Positions 26,301-33,919 of a stretch of DNA of 49,443 nt are shown one piece after another (position 1 is the stretch's first letter; each line of letters starts with the position of its first letter). The stretch spans positions 1-49,443 of the IMG/VR virus record IMGVR_UViG_3300020473_000044; one strand, written 5' to 3'. Under the pieces are notes generated by a model that saw nothing but the letters and a program-made list of their open reading frames with translations, made no database searches and was not told the DNA's origin. Origin of the DNA: a virus. Position numbers and translations under genes: made by a program.

Positions 26301-26492
26301 AATCCTTTCCGAACTAGCCATCTGGCTTACCATATGCTTTACTAGACGGCCTGCGTTGTCATTGAAAACTCCTCCCCACGGTGGAGGAGCTTCACCTAGA
26401 AATAGTACATCACAGGGGCTGGCGCCCACCCCAACCTCAAAGGTAGATTCCTTGAAATTAGGGCAGGATTGACACCCACTAGGCTTCATCAT
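23394..26492 (-). CDS. Family A DNA polymerase with N-terminal uracil-DNA-glycosylase-like domain
   Basis: 1032 aa from the ATG at 26492, chosen because AGAGG lies six bases before it and it forms ATGA with the primase stop; a GTG at 26513 is the longer alternative. Residues 1-180 resemble family 4-type UDG: C7, C10, about C87 and C99 for a 4Fe-4S cluster, GEAPP (33-37), CFGSRPLNGLG, and PTFS (154-157) where active enzymes have H-P-S. Next is a 3'-5' exonuclease: LDFET (D233, E235), NYKFDY, YAAVDAD. The polymerase has motif A DVDFGGAEIR (near 787), motif B RKRVKSVNFGLIYG (near 857) and motif C VHDS (near 980). SPO1 DNA polymerase is a known example of a UDG-like domain fused to PolA. It should be the phage replicase; proofreading looks intact, while the UDG domain may be non-catalytic. 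Confidence 0.92.
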   Translation of the reverse strand: MMKPSGCQSCPNFKESTFEVGVGASPCDVLFLGEAPPPWGGVFNDNAGRLVKHMVSQMASSERISGKVNGPLQSMAARAHYMYGACCPGKNTKEVFNTCATSIIYQKVHNLNPKIIVCFGSRPLNGLGLDANAEEIRGRVVTVQVAGRPFKVMPTFSLARFFRNPGLYSLVENDLKKAAVAAAGSSAEALDVPKLIKGFDIPTSLEDAIAICDEYANYSTGGKPANQCMMALDFETTTLWQWSKTARIIALSGSVGPGKSFAVPVDHKDSPYEFHEIIPWVLKVLGCDNPKTWWNYKFDYSMALYPLMLRTAEACALHPGLEETIEEVSGMSMDYMLKFGPVRNTKWDGMLGEYMLDEDRKSFYGLKTVAVEEHPELVGYESSLKEALDAATVREFDESFSRVASTDPNEVDGLYYPDTSPIGHGFDLTTVESSSKKYVAKLRKMKKGQTAANKEAIDGAIAAIKGWAAECKKEMSAAKAGLKKFFTHRKRHRWDGNPHYDGVTYEEPPMQMMLEYAAVDADLTWRISDSQRLRAWKEHSPKQAKAEGLAPMISLMSRHFLPATEMLAQMQYEGIRVDYEHLDYCQRSLEGKIQEWSSAFYDRVAKDLGLTPDNIDIQEKLLVSKVFIAGYGLPRVKTTETGEASADEESLKKYIDLLLTRDVEEYLEANGLGDISDEMRDELLSSNPANLLLKVRKSSKALTTFVLGIKRGSAYDGRLRGTIHINGTATGRTSSSNPNLQTFPKKLGGINIKKLFVPTDTSSEASATEVALREKYRWEVGEELVVVDVDFGGAEIRVLTAYADEPTLIQALKDGLDVHSWVASEIFGEKYDDIQYYRNSTNPEEAELRDKYTTMRKRVKSVNFGLIYGTGVKGLSEDLKISEDEAAKLMAMFFNRFPGIKDYIDRIKAKVRSDNILRTPTGRARRFYTAGAGGWYAARCERQGINYLVQGFCGEIVIRTMINLWKSMQAIRGRMMLTVHDSMVWEMPKSEVPKLEGFLAEKVDKFIKAEFPEVPVSMPYDVEIGPSYGEVS

Positions 26493-29400
26493 GTTGTACC
26501 TCTCTGATCCCACGAATCCAGCATCTCGGTGATATCATATATGGTGATATCTGATGCGGTGATTCCCGGACGTAGCACTGAGGTTAGCCCTCCAAGGCGA
26601 CGACGTACCGTGTGGTAGTTTTTAGTATTAGGGCTGGAGTCTCCCATCCGTTTTAGTCTCTCTGCGGTATCCTTACCATACCGGTTGGATCCCCTAAGCA
26701 GCTGTCTAACTACGTCTGGCCACATTACAATTAACCAGCGCTCTCGGTTACCGTTGTTTAGATCCTCAACATAGGATAGACCACAATCCATCTCTATTAG
26801 GCTGTGCCTCGCAGTGGGATCGGATAGTATAGTACGAACTGAGGTGTTACGACTTTCACTTCCCGGGCGCTTGTGCTCTACCTTCGAGCTTAGGATTGTA
26901 TCCAGTAGGTCCTGCTCCTGTGTAGATGTAGTGATTATCTCTAGGAGCTCTTTTTTCGATTTTATAACTCTTAGTATGTAGGAGTGTGGGTTCAGCCCAA
27001 CGCAAGCCACCATGGCTCCGGTCACTACCACCCCATCCAAAAACCTCGAGGGTACGGTTGCCCCGACCTCTTTACTTAGGGCATCCATTATAGCGGGCTG
27101 GCTGTATGTGGCGCGTAACTCTGTTAGATTTTTGAGGTACTCAGGGGCCAGCCTGTACATACCAGTAGATAGAGCCCTTCGATACTTCTGAATAGTTTCC
27201 TGCCCAAAGGTATTGAGCATAGTTGTATGTGGGTCACTTTTAGACTCACAACGTACTGTATGGATCTGCATGAATCGGCTTACATCAGCCTCTTCCCGCA
27301 AGTAGTTAATCGCGCCAGCCCAGATCTGACATCGTAGAGTGTAGACGGTTGCCTCTTTACTCTCTACGTTACCACGTGTGATTCGACATACTGGACTGTT
27401 AGTTAAGCCTCTGATATCCGTTAGTATTCCACGTACAGATCTGGAGTGCGAGTCGTCCCCCTTGTCTTCGAACTCATCAAGTGCGGCCCCTAGTGCGCAG
27501 TTGTTCATGTCCTTACGGAACCCGGCAGTGGTGTATGCCTGCTGAACATCCGCGGTGCATTCCAGCAATCTCACCGTGGGGTCGGAGCCCGCAATAATAT
27601 CTAAAAGCTTAGATTTGCCCGTGCCTCTAGCCCCGTTGATTAGCGTATACAGCTGCCTAGGTAAGCAGCTAGAGATGGCATTGACCATCATAGCTGCAGC
27701 GAGGTACTCACAGTCCTCCAAGCCCCCTTTTAGTGTCCAGCCCGTATGGATTGCAGATACTAGAAAATCATATACATCAGAGTGCTTTACAGAGTTTCCC
27801 TGCTCTAAATCTAGGCAACTAGTGATCTCGGTAGACCAAGGCGCCCGCACAATGTTGAAGTACCTATCTCCTAGACGCGGGCCGTCGAGACAAGTCCACT
27901 CCAACGTACACTCGTCCGTGTACCTACCTATATATACCTCATGCCCATTAACTAGAGCCCAGCAAGTCTCGGGTCCCGCCCCGAAGTCGTGCTCTACATA
28001 GTGTGCGCCAGCTTTGGTTTCGGTTAGGCTGCGCGTAGTAGGTAGTTCCCCGCATAACTGCGAAAGTGCTATCTGCATATACCCCCCCACTGTGGTGCTC
28101 TGTTCTGGTATTTTTATTGTACCGCCCTTGGAGGTCGTTATGATTGCCTGCGGAATGCCTACGGTACTTTTTAGCCAATAGAGTATGGACCCTAAGTCCT
28201 GAGATATTTGAGAGTAGAGCTCTGTTGTCCGGCTCATTCTCCACTCTCTAGGCTCCTTCTTCTTCCTGTGCCAAGCCCGGATGAGAGTGTCGCTACCCTT
28301 GCTTCCATCTATTCCAATGAAGAAGAACTCCTCCCTCAAGGCTTGTAGTATCCTAGCTATAAATCCCTCCTCGCTGTCGTCTCTCCCTACGACCAACTCT
28401 AGTATAGTCCCTATAGTTAGGGTGCACATTTTGCTTACCGCTCTAGCGTAGGCCATCTGTGCTTCAGGCTCCCTTAGGCAGCTCCCATCCTGCCCTATAA
28501 CTTCCTTCTGCCCCCTTAGGTCGTCTGGGTCTAAGGACGCTAACTTAGCCTTAGTAACACCCGCTAGCCATACGTGCGCAGCTTTGAAGTTAACCCACTT
28601 CTGATGAGTGCCTTCTGTTCTTTTAGCTGTTAGAGCTGATAACCAGGTCTCCCAGCCATGCTTCTTAATAGCCTTATCGGGATCTTTAGCCTCTACTTCT
28701 GGTGGCCAAGAAAATACCTTAACCGGCATGGAGGTCTGAGACATGATGATCTTAGCTATAGCGTCCCCTCCGTGATCCGGGTGGTCACATACCAGCATCA
28801 CTTCTGATACGCCGCAGTACTCTTTAAGAATATCCGGGCTAGATACGGATGCCCCGCCACAGGCAACTACTACTTCGTAGCTAAGGCCACTCTGGAACTC
28901 AACCATGTGTGCTAGTGCGTCTGTCTCCCCCTCCACTATCATGGCTCTCTTACCAGCCTTTTGTGCCCCCCACAGCATCGCTGAGTAGAATGGTAATCCA
29001 AAGAAGCCTATGGTCTCCTCATTCGCATCCGGGACATAGTGCGTGGATCTTGCTCCATCTGGTCGGAGGAAGTCTGATCTCAGCTTGAACCTAGTGATCT
29101 CAGTAGGAGATTTATGATACGCTAGGAGTAGTGCCCCGGTATTGGGCCCCGTCATAGAGGATTCTAAATAAGAAATAGAGTGCTCCAATATATCCTCAGG
29201 CAGATGCTTTACTAGTTCTACCCTGGGTGGCAGTACGCCTATCGGAAGCTTACCTAAAGTGTCATCTGTGGGGACTCCCCTAGACTCTAAGAAGTCTAGC
29301 AGAGGCACTGCGTATTTATGTCTTTCAGAGTCCTTTGACTTTGCCGCCATCACCAGAGCAGTGTTGCAGGCGGATAGTATCCCAGTTTTAATAGTCTGAC

Positions 29401-29743
29401 GTAGCTCCGCTACGTGCATGTCCTGCACTACTTTTCTAGGCAGCTTTAAGTTGGCTACTCTACCCAGTCGCTTCATGGATTCTGTCCATGAGCTAGAGGT
29501 AGCGGCAGCTAGAAATCTAATTGGGTCCGTCTCGGACTTACCGCAGGAGAAGCACTTCACCACCCCCATTTCTGGGGTCACGTGACATGTTGGATTATAT
29601 CCTGGGTGATAAGGGCACTTCCCTACTACGGATTTCCCCTTTATCTTCCACTCTCCGGGGGATCCAGAGAGGGCAGAGACCCATTCAGCTAGGCCAATAT
29701 CCCCCCATAGGGACCTAGGCCGGAAGGCCTTTTCTTGTGACAT
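26489..29743 (-). CDS. Primase-helicase: CHC2 zinc finger, TOPRIM and AAA+/SF3-like helicase
   Basis: A 1084-aa protein. N-terminal zinc finger with C43, H46, C64 and C67 as in DnaG-type CHC2 domains. TOPRIM at 262-330: MIVEGETDAL (E271) and CDHPDHGG (D320, D323). A long middle region precedes a helicase-like ATPase with Walker A INGARGTGKS (702-711) and Walker B ALDEFED (D756, E757), then a segment near 790-840 with WAGAINYL and ADVSRF typical of SF3/D5-like helicases rather than DnaB. It should prime and unwind phage DNA. It is followed by the polymerase in ATGA overlap and preceded by a nuclease gene two bases away. The DnaG-type primase joined to a non-DnaB helicase is uncommon; the helicase class is uncertain. 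Confidence 0.85.
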   Translation of the reverse strand: MSQEKAFRPRSLWGDIGLAEWVSALSGSPGEWKIKGKSVVGKCPYHPGYNPTCHVTPEMGVVKCFSCGKSETDPIRFLAAATSSSWTESMKRLGRVANLKLPRKVVQDMHVAELRQTIKTGILSACNTALVMAAKSKDSERHKYAVPLLDFLESRGVPTDDTLGKLPIGVLPPRVELVKHLPEDILEHSISYLESSMTGPNTGALLLAYHKSPTEITRFKLRSDFLRPDGARSTHYVPDANEETIGFFGLPFYSAMLWGAQKAGKRAMIVEGETDALAHMVEFQSGLSYEVVVACGGASVSSPDILKEYCGVSEVMLVCDHPDHGGDAIAKIIMSQTSMPVKVFSWPPEVEAKDPDKAIKKHGWETWLSALTAKRTEGTHQKWVNFKAAHVWLAGVTKAKLASLDPDDLRGQKEVIGQDGSCLREPEAQMAYARAVSKMCTLTIGTILELVVGRDDSEEGFIARILQALREEFFFIGIDGSKGSDTLIRAWHRKKKEPREWRMSRTTELYSQISQDLGSILYWLKSTVGIPQAIITTSKGGTIKIPEQSTTVGGYMQIALSQLCGELPTTRSLTETKAGAHYVEHDFGAGPETCWALVNGHEVYIGRYTDECTLEWTCLDGPRLGDRYFNIVRAPWSTEITSCLDLEQGNSVKHSDVYDFLVSAIHTGWTLKGGLEDCEYLAAAMMVNAISSCLPRQLYTLINGARGTGKSKLLDIIAGSDPTVRLLECTADVQQAYTTAGFRKDMNNCALGAALDEFEDKGDDSHSRSVRGILTDIRGLTNSPVCRITRGNVESKEATVYTLRCQIWAGAINYLREEADVSRFMQIHTVRCESKSDPHTTMLNTFGQETIQKYRRALSTGMYRLAPEYLKNLTELRATYSQPAIMDALSKEVGATVPSRFLDGVVVTGAMVACVGLNPHSYILRVIKSKKELLEIITTSTQEQDLLDTILSSKVEHKRPGSESRNTSVRTILSDPTARHSLIEMDCGLSYVEDLNNGNRERWLIVMWPDVVRQLLRGSNRYGKDTAERLKRMGDSSPNTKNYHTVRRRLGGLTSVLRPGITASDITIYDITEMLDSWDQRGTT

Positions 29744-29745
29744 CC

Positions 29746-30546
29746 TTATTCCTTATCACATACCCTCTTGAACGTACACCATTCACACAGCCGAGTTCTA
29801 GTCGGTGCTGCGCCAGTATCATAGTACGCCTTTGAGAGCTGGTTAATCTTAGTTACGGATGGGTTTTCTTCAGACAGTGCAAACTTTCGAGTCATCTTTA
29901 GAGGATTCCAGACTAGCTGGCTGTTCTCAGTAAAGTATATCGCCGTCTGCACTGTGTGTAACCCACGCTTATTAGCGTGCAGTAGCATTCCGTATGTTGA
30001 TAGCTGGATCTCATGATCCTCTATATTATTCACCCTCCCAGTTTTAATGTCAATAGCGATGGCGTGTAACCCTCCATTTTTGTTGACGATTATACACCTG
30101 TCTAGCACGCCTCTGATAACCCCGGAGTTGTTGAAGAAATAGGTTCCGGTCATGTCGGGCATAGCTGCAAACCTACACTCAGCTAGGTCCTCTACTACAG
30201 CGTGTCCCTGCTTGAACCTAATTAGTCTCTCTTCTAGGCCGCTCACAGACTCGAACGCTGCGTGTATCTTAGCCCTCTGGGGGTCGTTCATCTCTATCTG
30301 TACTTCGTCTAGAGCGGCATCTTGAGCGATATCCCTCGCCGCGCCCTCTTTCAGTAGCTCCGCATACTTATGTATCCCTTTACCTATTTCTAGAGCGCTC
30401 TTGTCCGTAGGATACACTTCGTCTTCTTCTAGGTACCTCTTTCGTACATAAGACCACTCGAACTTTCGGCTACAACCTTCAAGCATAGATACTTTAGTAG
30501 GCGACCATGGCCCCAGGGACTTAGCCTCTTGGCTAAAGAGATGCAT
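29746..30546 (-). CDS. Cas4/RecB-like Fe-S nuclease (first of two)
   Basis: A 266-aa PD-(D/E)XK-type protein: C25 in the starting helix, H59 (GKGIHKYAE), D149 (RGVLDR), AIDIKTG (D166, K168), then QLSTYGML (Q181, Y185) and a C-terminal C254-x2-C257-x5-C263. C25 plus these three match the four-Cys Fe-S cluster of Cas4 and AddB nucleases. Probably resects or processes DNA ends in recombination or replication. GGGAG lies six bases before the ATG; its stop region provides the ribosome site of the primase gene. A second, independent member is at 33142-33918. Confidence 0.85.
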   Translation of the reverse strand: MHLFSQEAKSLGPWSPTKVSMLEGCSRKFEWSYVRKRYLEEDEVYPTDKSALEIGKGIHKYAELLKEGAARDIAQDAALDEVQIEMNDPQRAKIHAAFESVSGLEERLIRFKQGHAVVEDLAECRFAAMPDMTGTYFFNNSGVIRGVLDRCIIVNKNGGLHAIAIDIKTGRVNNIEDHEIQLSTYGMLLHANKRGLHTVQTAIYFTENSQLVWNPLKMTRKFALSEENPSVTKINQLSKAYYDTGAAPTRTRLCEWCTFKRVCDKE

Positions 30547-30560
30547 AAGTATCTCCCGGC

Positions 30561-30589
30561 AGCCCTGGTCTAGCTTGTAGACCCGGGCT
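30561..30589 (-). promoter_or_regulatory. Strong hairpin in leader of nuclease gene
   Basis: An 11-bp stem with one mismatch: AGCCC and GGTCTA pair with TAGACC and GGGCT around a five-base loop. It sits between the SSB-like stop (30604) and the nuclease ribosome site (about 30552). No T run follows on the minus strand, so it is more likely an RNA stability, processing or pausing element than a terminator. Confidence 0.45.
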
Positions 30590-30603
30590 ACTTACGTAGG
30601 TTT

Positions 30604-31368
30604 CTAGATGTCGAAGCTAGGAACTTCGCCTTCAGGCTCTTTAACCTGAGATTCTATCTGCCTAGGAGCCCTGCGGGCCTCGATCTGAGCTAAGCCACGG
30701 CTCTCTAGGCGCTGCCGTAGCTGATTATAATCCTTCTCCATGTCCCCCTTAAGCTTGAAGCCGGCCTGAACTAGATCTTCAGGAACCGGAGAAGCCGACA
30801 GAGCAATATCGTACTGTAGCCAGCTGCGTCCGTTAGCCTGCTTCTTTGTAGTAGACAGGACAAATCGCTTAGCCCATAGTGGTCTAGAATCCCTCTTAGC
30901 AAGTCGGAAGAGGGCTTTGCCAGAGGACAAGCTAGTCTTGGAGAAAGTAGCTTTGACTAGTTGATATCCCCCTTGGTGCTCTACGACGCCGAATACATTG
31001 ATATTATCGAAGCACGCGGTGCGCTGACCATTACGCCAAGGCAGGTGGTCGCAATCAACGCAGGCGCCATACTTGCTGCCCTTCTTAGTGTCTAGAGATG
31101 AGCAGTCAATCATAGAAGTATCCCCGTCAAACTTGATGCGGCCCTTGTAGCCTAGTACCGGGACGAACTCAACGGAGCTGCCGAAGGTGGTTCCAGCAAT
31201 ACATAGATCCCCCGGCCGAGCAGCATCTGGACACCAGTCCTTGCCCATGCTGGCCGGATGAACTATCTTCATCACCGGGACCCGGATGCCGCCCTCCTCA
31301 CCGATTAGACCGTCCGTATTCGCGGTGACTCCCGCAATTATAGTCTCATAGAGATTGGAATCGCTCAT
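30604..31368 (-). CDS. Probable single-stranded DNA-binding protein
   Basis: A 254-aa protein. The middle (residues 50-215) is beta-rich, as in an OB fold, with a Cys group CVDC and two further Cys (C-x(15)-C-x2-C-x(12)-C overall, near 89-122) that could bind zinc. The C-terminus is flexible and ends in an acidic tip, EPEGEVPSFDI, similar to the partner-binding tails of bacterial and phage SSBs. It is first in a leftward replication operon that continues with nuclease, primase-helicase and polymerase, where an SSB is expected. AAAGGTG precedes its ATG inside the divergent sigma gene. The call rests on tail, size and context; no sequence motif is decisive. Confidence 0.55.
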   Translation of the reverse strand: MSDSNLYETIIAGVTANTDGLIGEEGGIRVPVMKIVHPASMGKDWCPDAARPGDLCIAGTTFGSSVEFVPVLGYKGRIKFDGDTSMIDCSSLDTKKGSKYGACVDCDHLPWRNGQRTACFDNINVFGVVEHQGGYQLVKATFSKTSLSSGKALFRLAKRDSRPLWAKRFVLSTTKKQANGRSWLQYDIALSASPVPEDLVQAGFKLKGDMEKDYNQLRQRLESRGLAQIEARRAPRQIESQVKEPEGEVPSFDI

Positions 31369-32031
31369 ATGCTAACGCACACCTTTCTAGATGTTTACTA
31401 CAACGATCTGTCTAAGGTTGTAGTCTTGAGCCGGGCCCAAGAAGACCAGCTGTTTAAGGAATATTATTCTCCAGAGGTCACTGAAGCCAGAAAAAAAGAT
31501 ATCCATCGGCAGATTGTAGAAAGTAATCTACGTTTGGTTTTCTTAATGGCCAAGCGTATTTGGAGAGATAAGGACCCCTCCACTTTGGAAGAGTTAATTA
31601 GTAACGGGAATGAGGGTCTTCTCTTGGCGTTTTCCAAGTTTGACCACACCCGTAATATAAGGTTCTGCACCTACGCCGGACATTGGATATTCATGTCCAT
31701 GCGCAAGCATAGTACCTCATTAGTTAGAGTTCCTCAGGGCAGGCCCATACCGGTGTACGTATCCGATATAGTCATACCTGAGGAGTCCACAGAGCACGCC
31801 TACTTCTCGTCTAGGCAATCTGCTGATGAGAAGCTAGCCCTCGCTGAGTTTCTTAGATTCCTCACTCAGCGAGAGCGCTTCATAGTAGAAAACAGCTATG
31901 GCCTCAACGGCGGCTCTTGCTGTTCCCTGAGAGAGCTGTCAACTACCCTAGGCCTGAGCTCAGAGCGCATCAGGCAAATCAAGTCTGAAGCAGTCGACAA
32001 GCTCTCTCGCTGGACCAAATACTACGAGTAA
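31369..32031 (+). CDS. Sigma-70-family RNA polymerase sigma factor
   Basis: A 220-aa protein with clear sigma regions. Region 1.2-like: FLDVYYNDLSKVVVLSRAQE; region 2: ESNLRLVFLMAKRIW (51-65), STLEELISNGNEGLLLAFSKFD, then RFCTYAGHWI (98-107), the -10 reading helices; region 3 is short (VRVPQGRPIP); region 4: LTQRERFIVENSYGLNG, then LSSERIRQIKSEAVDKL (195-211), the -35 helix-turn-helix. It should give promoter choice for host or phage core polymerase. Its ATG abuts that of the leftward SSB-like gene in CATATG, and its end overlaps the ParB-like gene by ten bases tail to tail, so it is a lone rightward gene in the replication region. Confidence 0.92.
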   Translation: MLTHTFLDVYYNDLSKVVVLSRAQEDQLFKEYYSPEVTEARKKDIHRQIVESNLRLVFLMAKRIWRDKDPSTLEELISNGNEGLLLAFSKFDHTRNIRFCTYAGHWIFMSMRKHSTSLVRVPQGRPIPVYVSDIVIPEESTEHAYFSSRQSADEKLALAEFLRFLTQRERFIVENSYGLNGGSCCSLRELSTTLGLSSERIRQIKSEAVDKLSRWTKYYE

Positions 32032-33155
32032 ATCTTCTCCGAAAGAACATCCTCTAGAGACTCGCCTAAGTCCTTAGCACCGGCCACACTCTTGAGCACA
32101 TCTAGAATCAGCTCTGCGTTGATTAGGGCGTTCTGATCCGAGTCCGTAGGCTCCTCGCCGTCCGACTTAGCTTCCTCCATACGGATGCTAATCTCTTCCC
32201 GCTCACCCGAAACCTCCAGGATAGCTCGGTGGAGCTGATCCTCACTAGCCATCTTAGAGGCACTCTTCTTAGGAGCCCGGTTACGGACGTCCTTGCGGAT
32301 AACCTCACCAGCCTCAACCTCCTTCTCTGCAATCATGGAGGATACCTCAGCCACAGTAGAGGACTTGGAAACCTTCCCTTCCTCGTCAGTGGAGCCCTTA
32401 GCCTTCTCTAGGATTTCACTGCGGACTTCGCTGTGTTCCTCCTTGATGTTAGCCAGGAGCTTACCTACAGAGAAAGATACGTCCCCCTCCTCGACGGCCT
32501 GAACCACGTCCGGCATGACATCTTCCTTAGCGAGGAGGGCCAAGCGACTGTTAAGGCTCTGCTTAGACATACCCGTGCGGGCACAGAAGTCCTCAATAGA
32601 TACACCGAGATCCAGCTGTGCCTGGGCAGCACGAGCTATCTCCATGTCGTTCCAGTTGAGGCGTAGGGTATTACGCACCAGCGAGTCACTGTTGATATGC
32701 GCACGGATGAGCTTCTCGAAGTGCTCCCGTACGTCATCCTGCAGCTCCTGATCTGCATCGGGATTTAGCGCGAACCACTCGTTGAAGTGCTCTTCAACTA
32801 AATCCTCTTCCGGCTTACGAACCTCTACCCGTACCTTAGTTAGAGCCTTGCCGTCATCAGTAGAAACGACCCCGTCCTCGTTGATGAGGGAGTTGAGGGC
32901 GAACATGCGGCGATTGCCCTCGATCACCCGATACTGCCCGTTATCCACAGGCATGACTATGGGGGATTCTAGTAGACCCTTAGCCTTGATAGACTCCTTA
33001 AGGGAGGCGATCTGATCCTCAGATCCGTAGTACTCCCGGGCCTGCAGCTCGTCAGGACTACCTTCGTTAGCGAAGATGAGATCCTTAGTATCTACTAGTC
33101 GATAGGTTGCGGACGCGATGCCGCTATTTACTGTTAGGTCTTCAAATATATTCAT
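32022..33155 (-). CDS. ParB/Srx-like domain DNA-binding protein
   Basis: A 377-aa acidic protein. Residues 40-90 carry the ParB/sulfiredoxin-fold signature: QIASLKESIKAKGLLESPIV then VIEGNRRMFAL (GNRR 80-83). A helix-turn-helix follows near 190-210 (DFCARTGMSKQSLNSRLALL). The C-terminal half is charged and probably extended. Phage ParB-like proteins act in partition, transcription or as nucleases; no parA gene is visible here, so genome partition is doubtful. A promoter-like element inside the upstream nuclease gene (33586-33616) points at this gene. It overlaps that gene by 14 bases. Confidence 0.82.
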   Translation of the reverse strand: MNIFEDLTVNSGIASATYRLVDTKDLIFANEGSPDELQAREYYGSEDQIASLKESIKAKGLLESPIVMPVDNGQYRVIEGNRRMFALNSLINEDGVVSTDDGKALTKVRVEVRKPEEDLVEEHFNEWFALNPDADQELQDDVREHFEKLIRAHINSDSLVRNTLRLNWNDMEIARAAQAQLDLGVSIEDFCARTGMSKQSLNSRLALLAKEDVMPDVVQAVEEGDVSFSVGKLLANIKEEHSEVRSEILEKAKGSTDEEGKVSKSSTVAEVSSMIAEKEVEAGEVIRKDVRNRAPKKSASKMASEDQLHRAILEVSGEREEISIRMEEAKSDGEEPTDSDQNALINAELILDVLKSVAGAKDLGESLEDVLSEKIYS

Positions 33156-33918
33156 GGATGTTCTTACCTCTACAGTTGCCCCAATTGCTGCACCATTTCT
33201 CGGAGCAGGCCCAGCTCGTGGGAGTGGTTCTAGGGAAGTTTCCTCTTGAAATATTTAGTGCAACCTCCCCAATAAGTTCCTCAAAGTAGTCGAGCTCGTG
33301 TTTAGCGAACTCGTAGCGGGCCACCGCCACTTTCGGAGTCTTGGTCTTTACAAGACTGTCGAAGCGGACGCAAGGGATATCCGTAGCCATAGAGTAGATA
33401 GCGAGCTGCACGGAGTCTCTAGCATCTCCGATGCTCTTAGCGCGCTTAGTTACCTTGAGGTCACAGACCTCTTGGTACCCTGCCCCGGCGTCGATATAGT
33501 CTACGAAGCCTTTGCAGGGGGCATCCCCGATCACCTTCTCTACCTCCATTTCTGTTGCTGTGATAGCGAGGTGTGGGGACACATCCTTATACCACACATT
33601 GTATAATTTTTGCGTGTAGTCCAGCCACTGCTCGAGGCCATCACCCTCTAGGTCTACAGTGGTAGGGTCGAAGTAGCCTCGAAGGTCATCCTCGATGATA
33701 TCCGTGATGTCCTCCGTGGTTAGTAGGGTGTCGTTTAGCGTGGCTTGGAGGTGTGTCTCCACCATCTTGTGCACTCCGCTACCTACACTCATAGCTGCGG
33801 GCCTCTTTACCTCTGGGCGAACTCCAAGCACGTACTCGGCCTCGTACTTCTTGGGACAGGTTAGATAGAGATTGATCTGACTAGCAGACAGATAGCCTTT
33901 TGGCAGATTAAGGGCCAT
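33142..33918 (-). CDS. Cas4/RecB-like Fe-S nuclease (second of two)
   Basis: A 258-aa PD-(D/E)XK-type protein: C21 in YLTCPKKYEAEY, H50 (GSGVHKMVE), D140 (GFVDYID), VCDLKVTK (D153, K155), QLAIYSM (Q171), and C238, C243 and C249 near the end, again a four-Cys Fe-S arrangement but with spacing 4 and 5 rather than 2 and 5. It differs enough from the copy at 29746-30546 to suggest an old divergence or separate acquisition. It is second in a helicase-nuclease-ParB operon, starting one base after the helicase stop; helicase plus nuclease may work as an end-processing unit. Confidence 0.83.
   Translation of the reverse strand: MALNLPKGYLSASQINLYLTCPKKYEAEYVLGVRPEVKRPAAMSVGSGVHKMVETHLQATLNDTLLTTEDITDIIEDDLRGYFDPTTVDLEGDGLEQWLDYTQKLYNVWYKDVSPHLAITATEMEVEKVIGDAPCKGFVDYIDAGAGYQEVCDLKVTKRAKSIGDARDSVQLAIYSMATDIPCVRFDSLVKTKTPKVAVARYEFAKHELDYFEELIGEVALNISRGNFPRTTPTSWACSEKWCSNWGNCRGKNIHEYI
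33586..33616 (-). promoter_or_regulatory. Leftward promoter-like element inside nuclease gene
   Basis: Minus strand CACGCAAA (33616-33609), 13 bases, GTGGTATAAG (33595-33586): the same 18 fixed bases at the same spacing as at 23362-23392. It is coding sequence, so chance is possible, but the agreement is strong. It would drive the ParB-like gene about 430 bases downstream. Confidence 0.5.
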
Positions 33919-33919
33919 G

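Noticed and set aside
29746-30546. Cas4 as part of a CRISPR system
   Set aside because: No cas1, cas2, effector genes or repeats are seen. The nuclease stands in a replication operon, so a general recombination nuclease is the simpler reading.
33086-33155. Phage partition system (ParA/ParB)
   Set aside because: Only the ParB-like fold is present, with no ParA ATPase and no repeated parS-like sites in this window.
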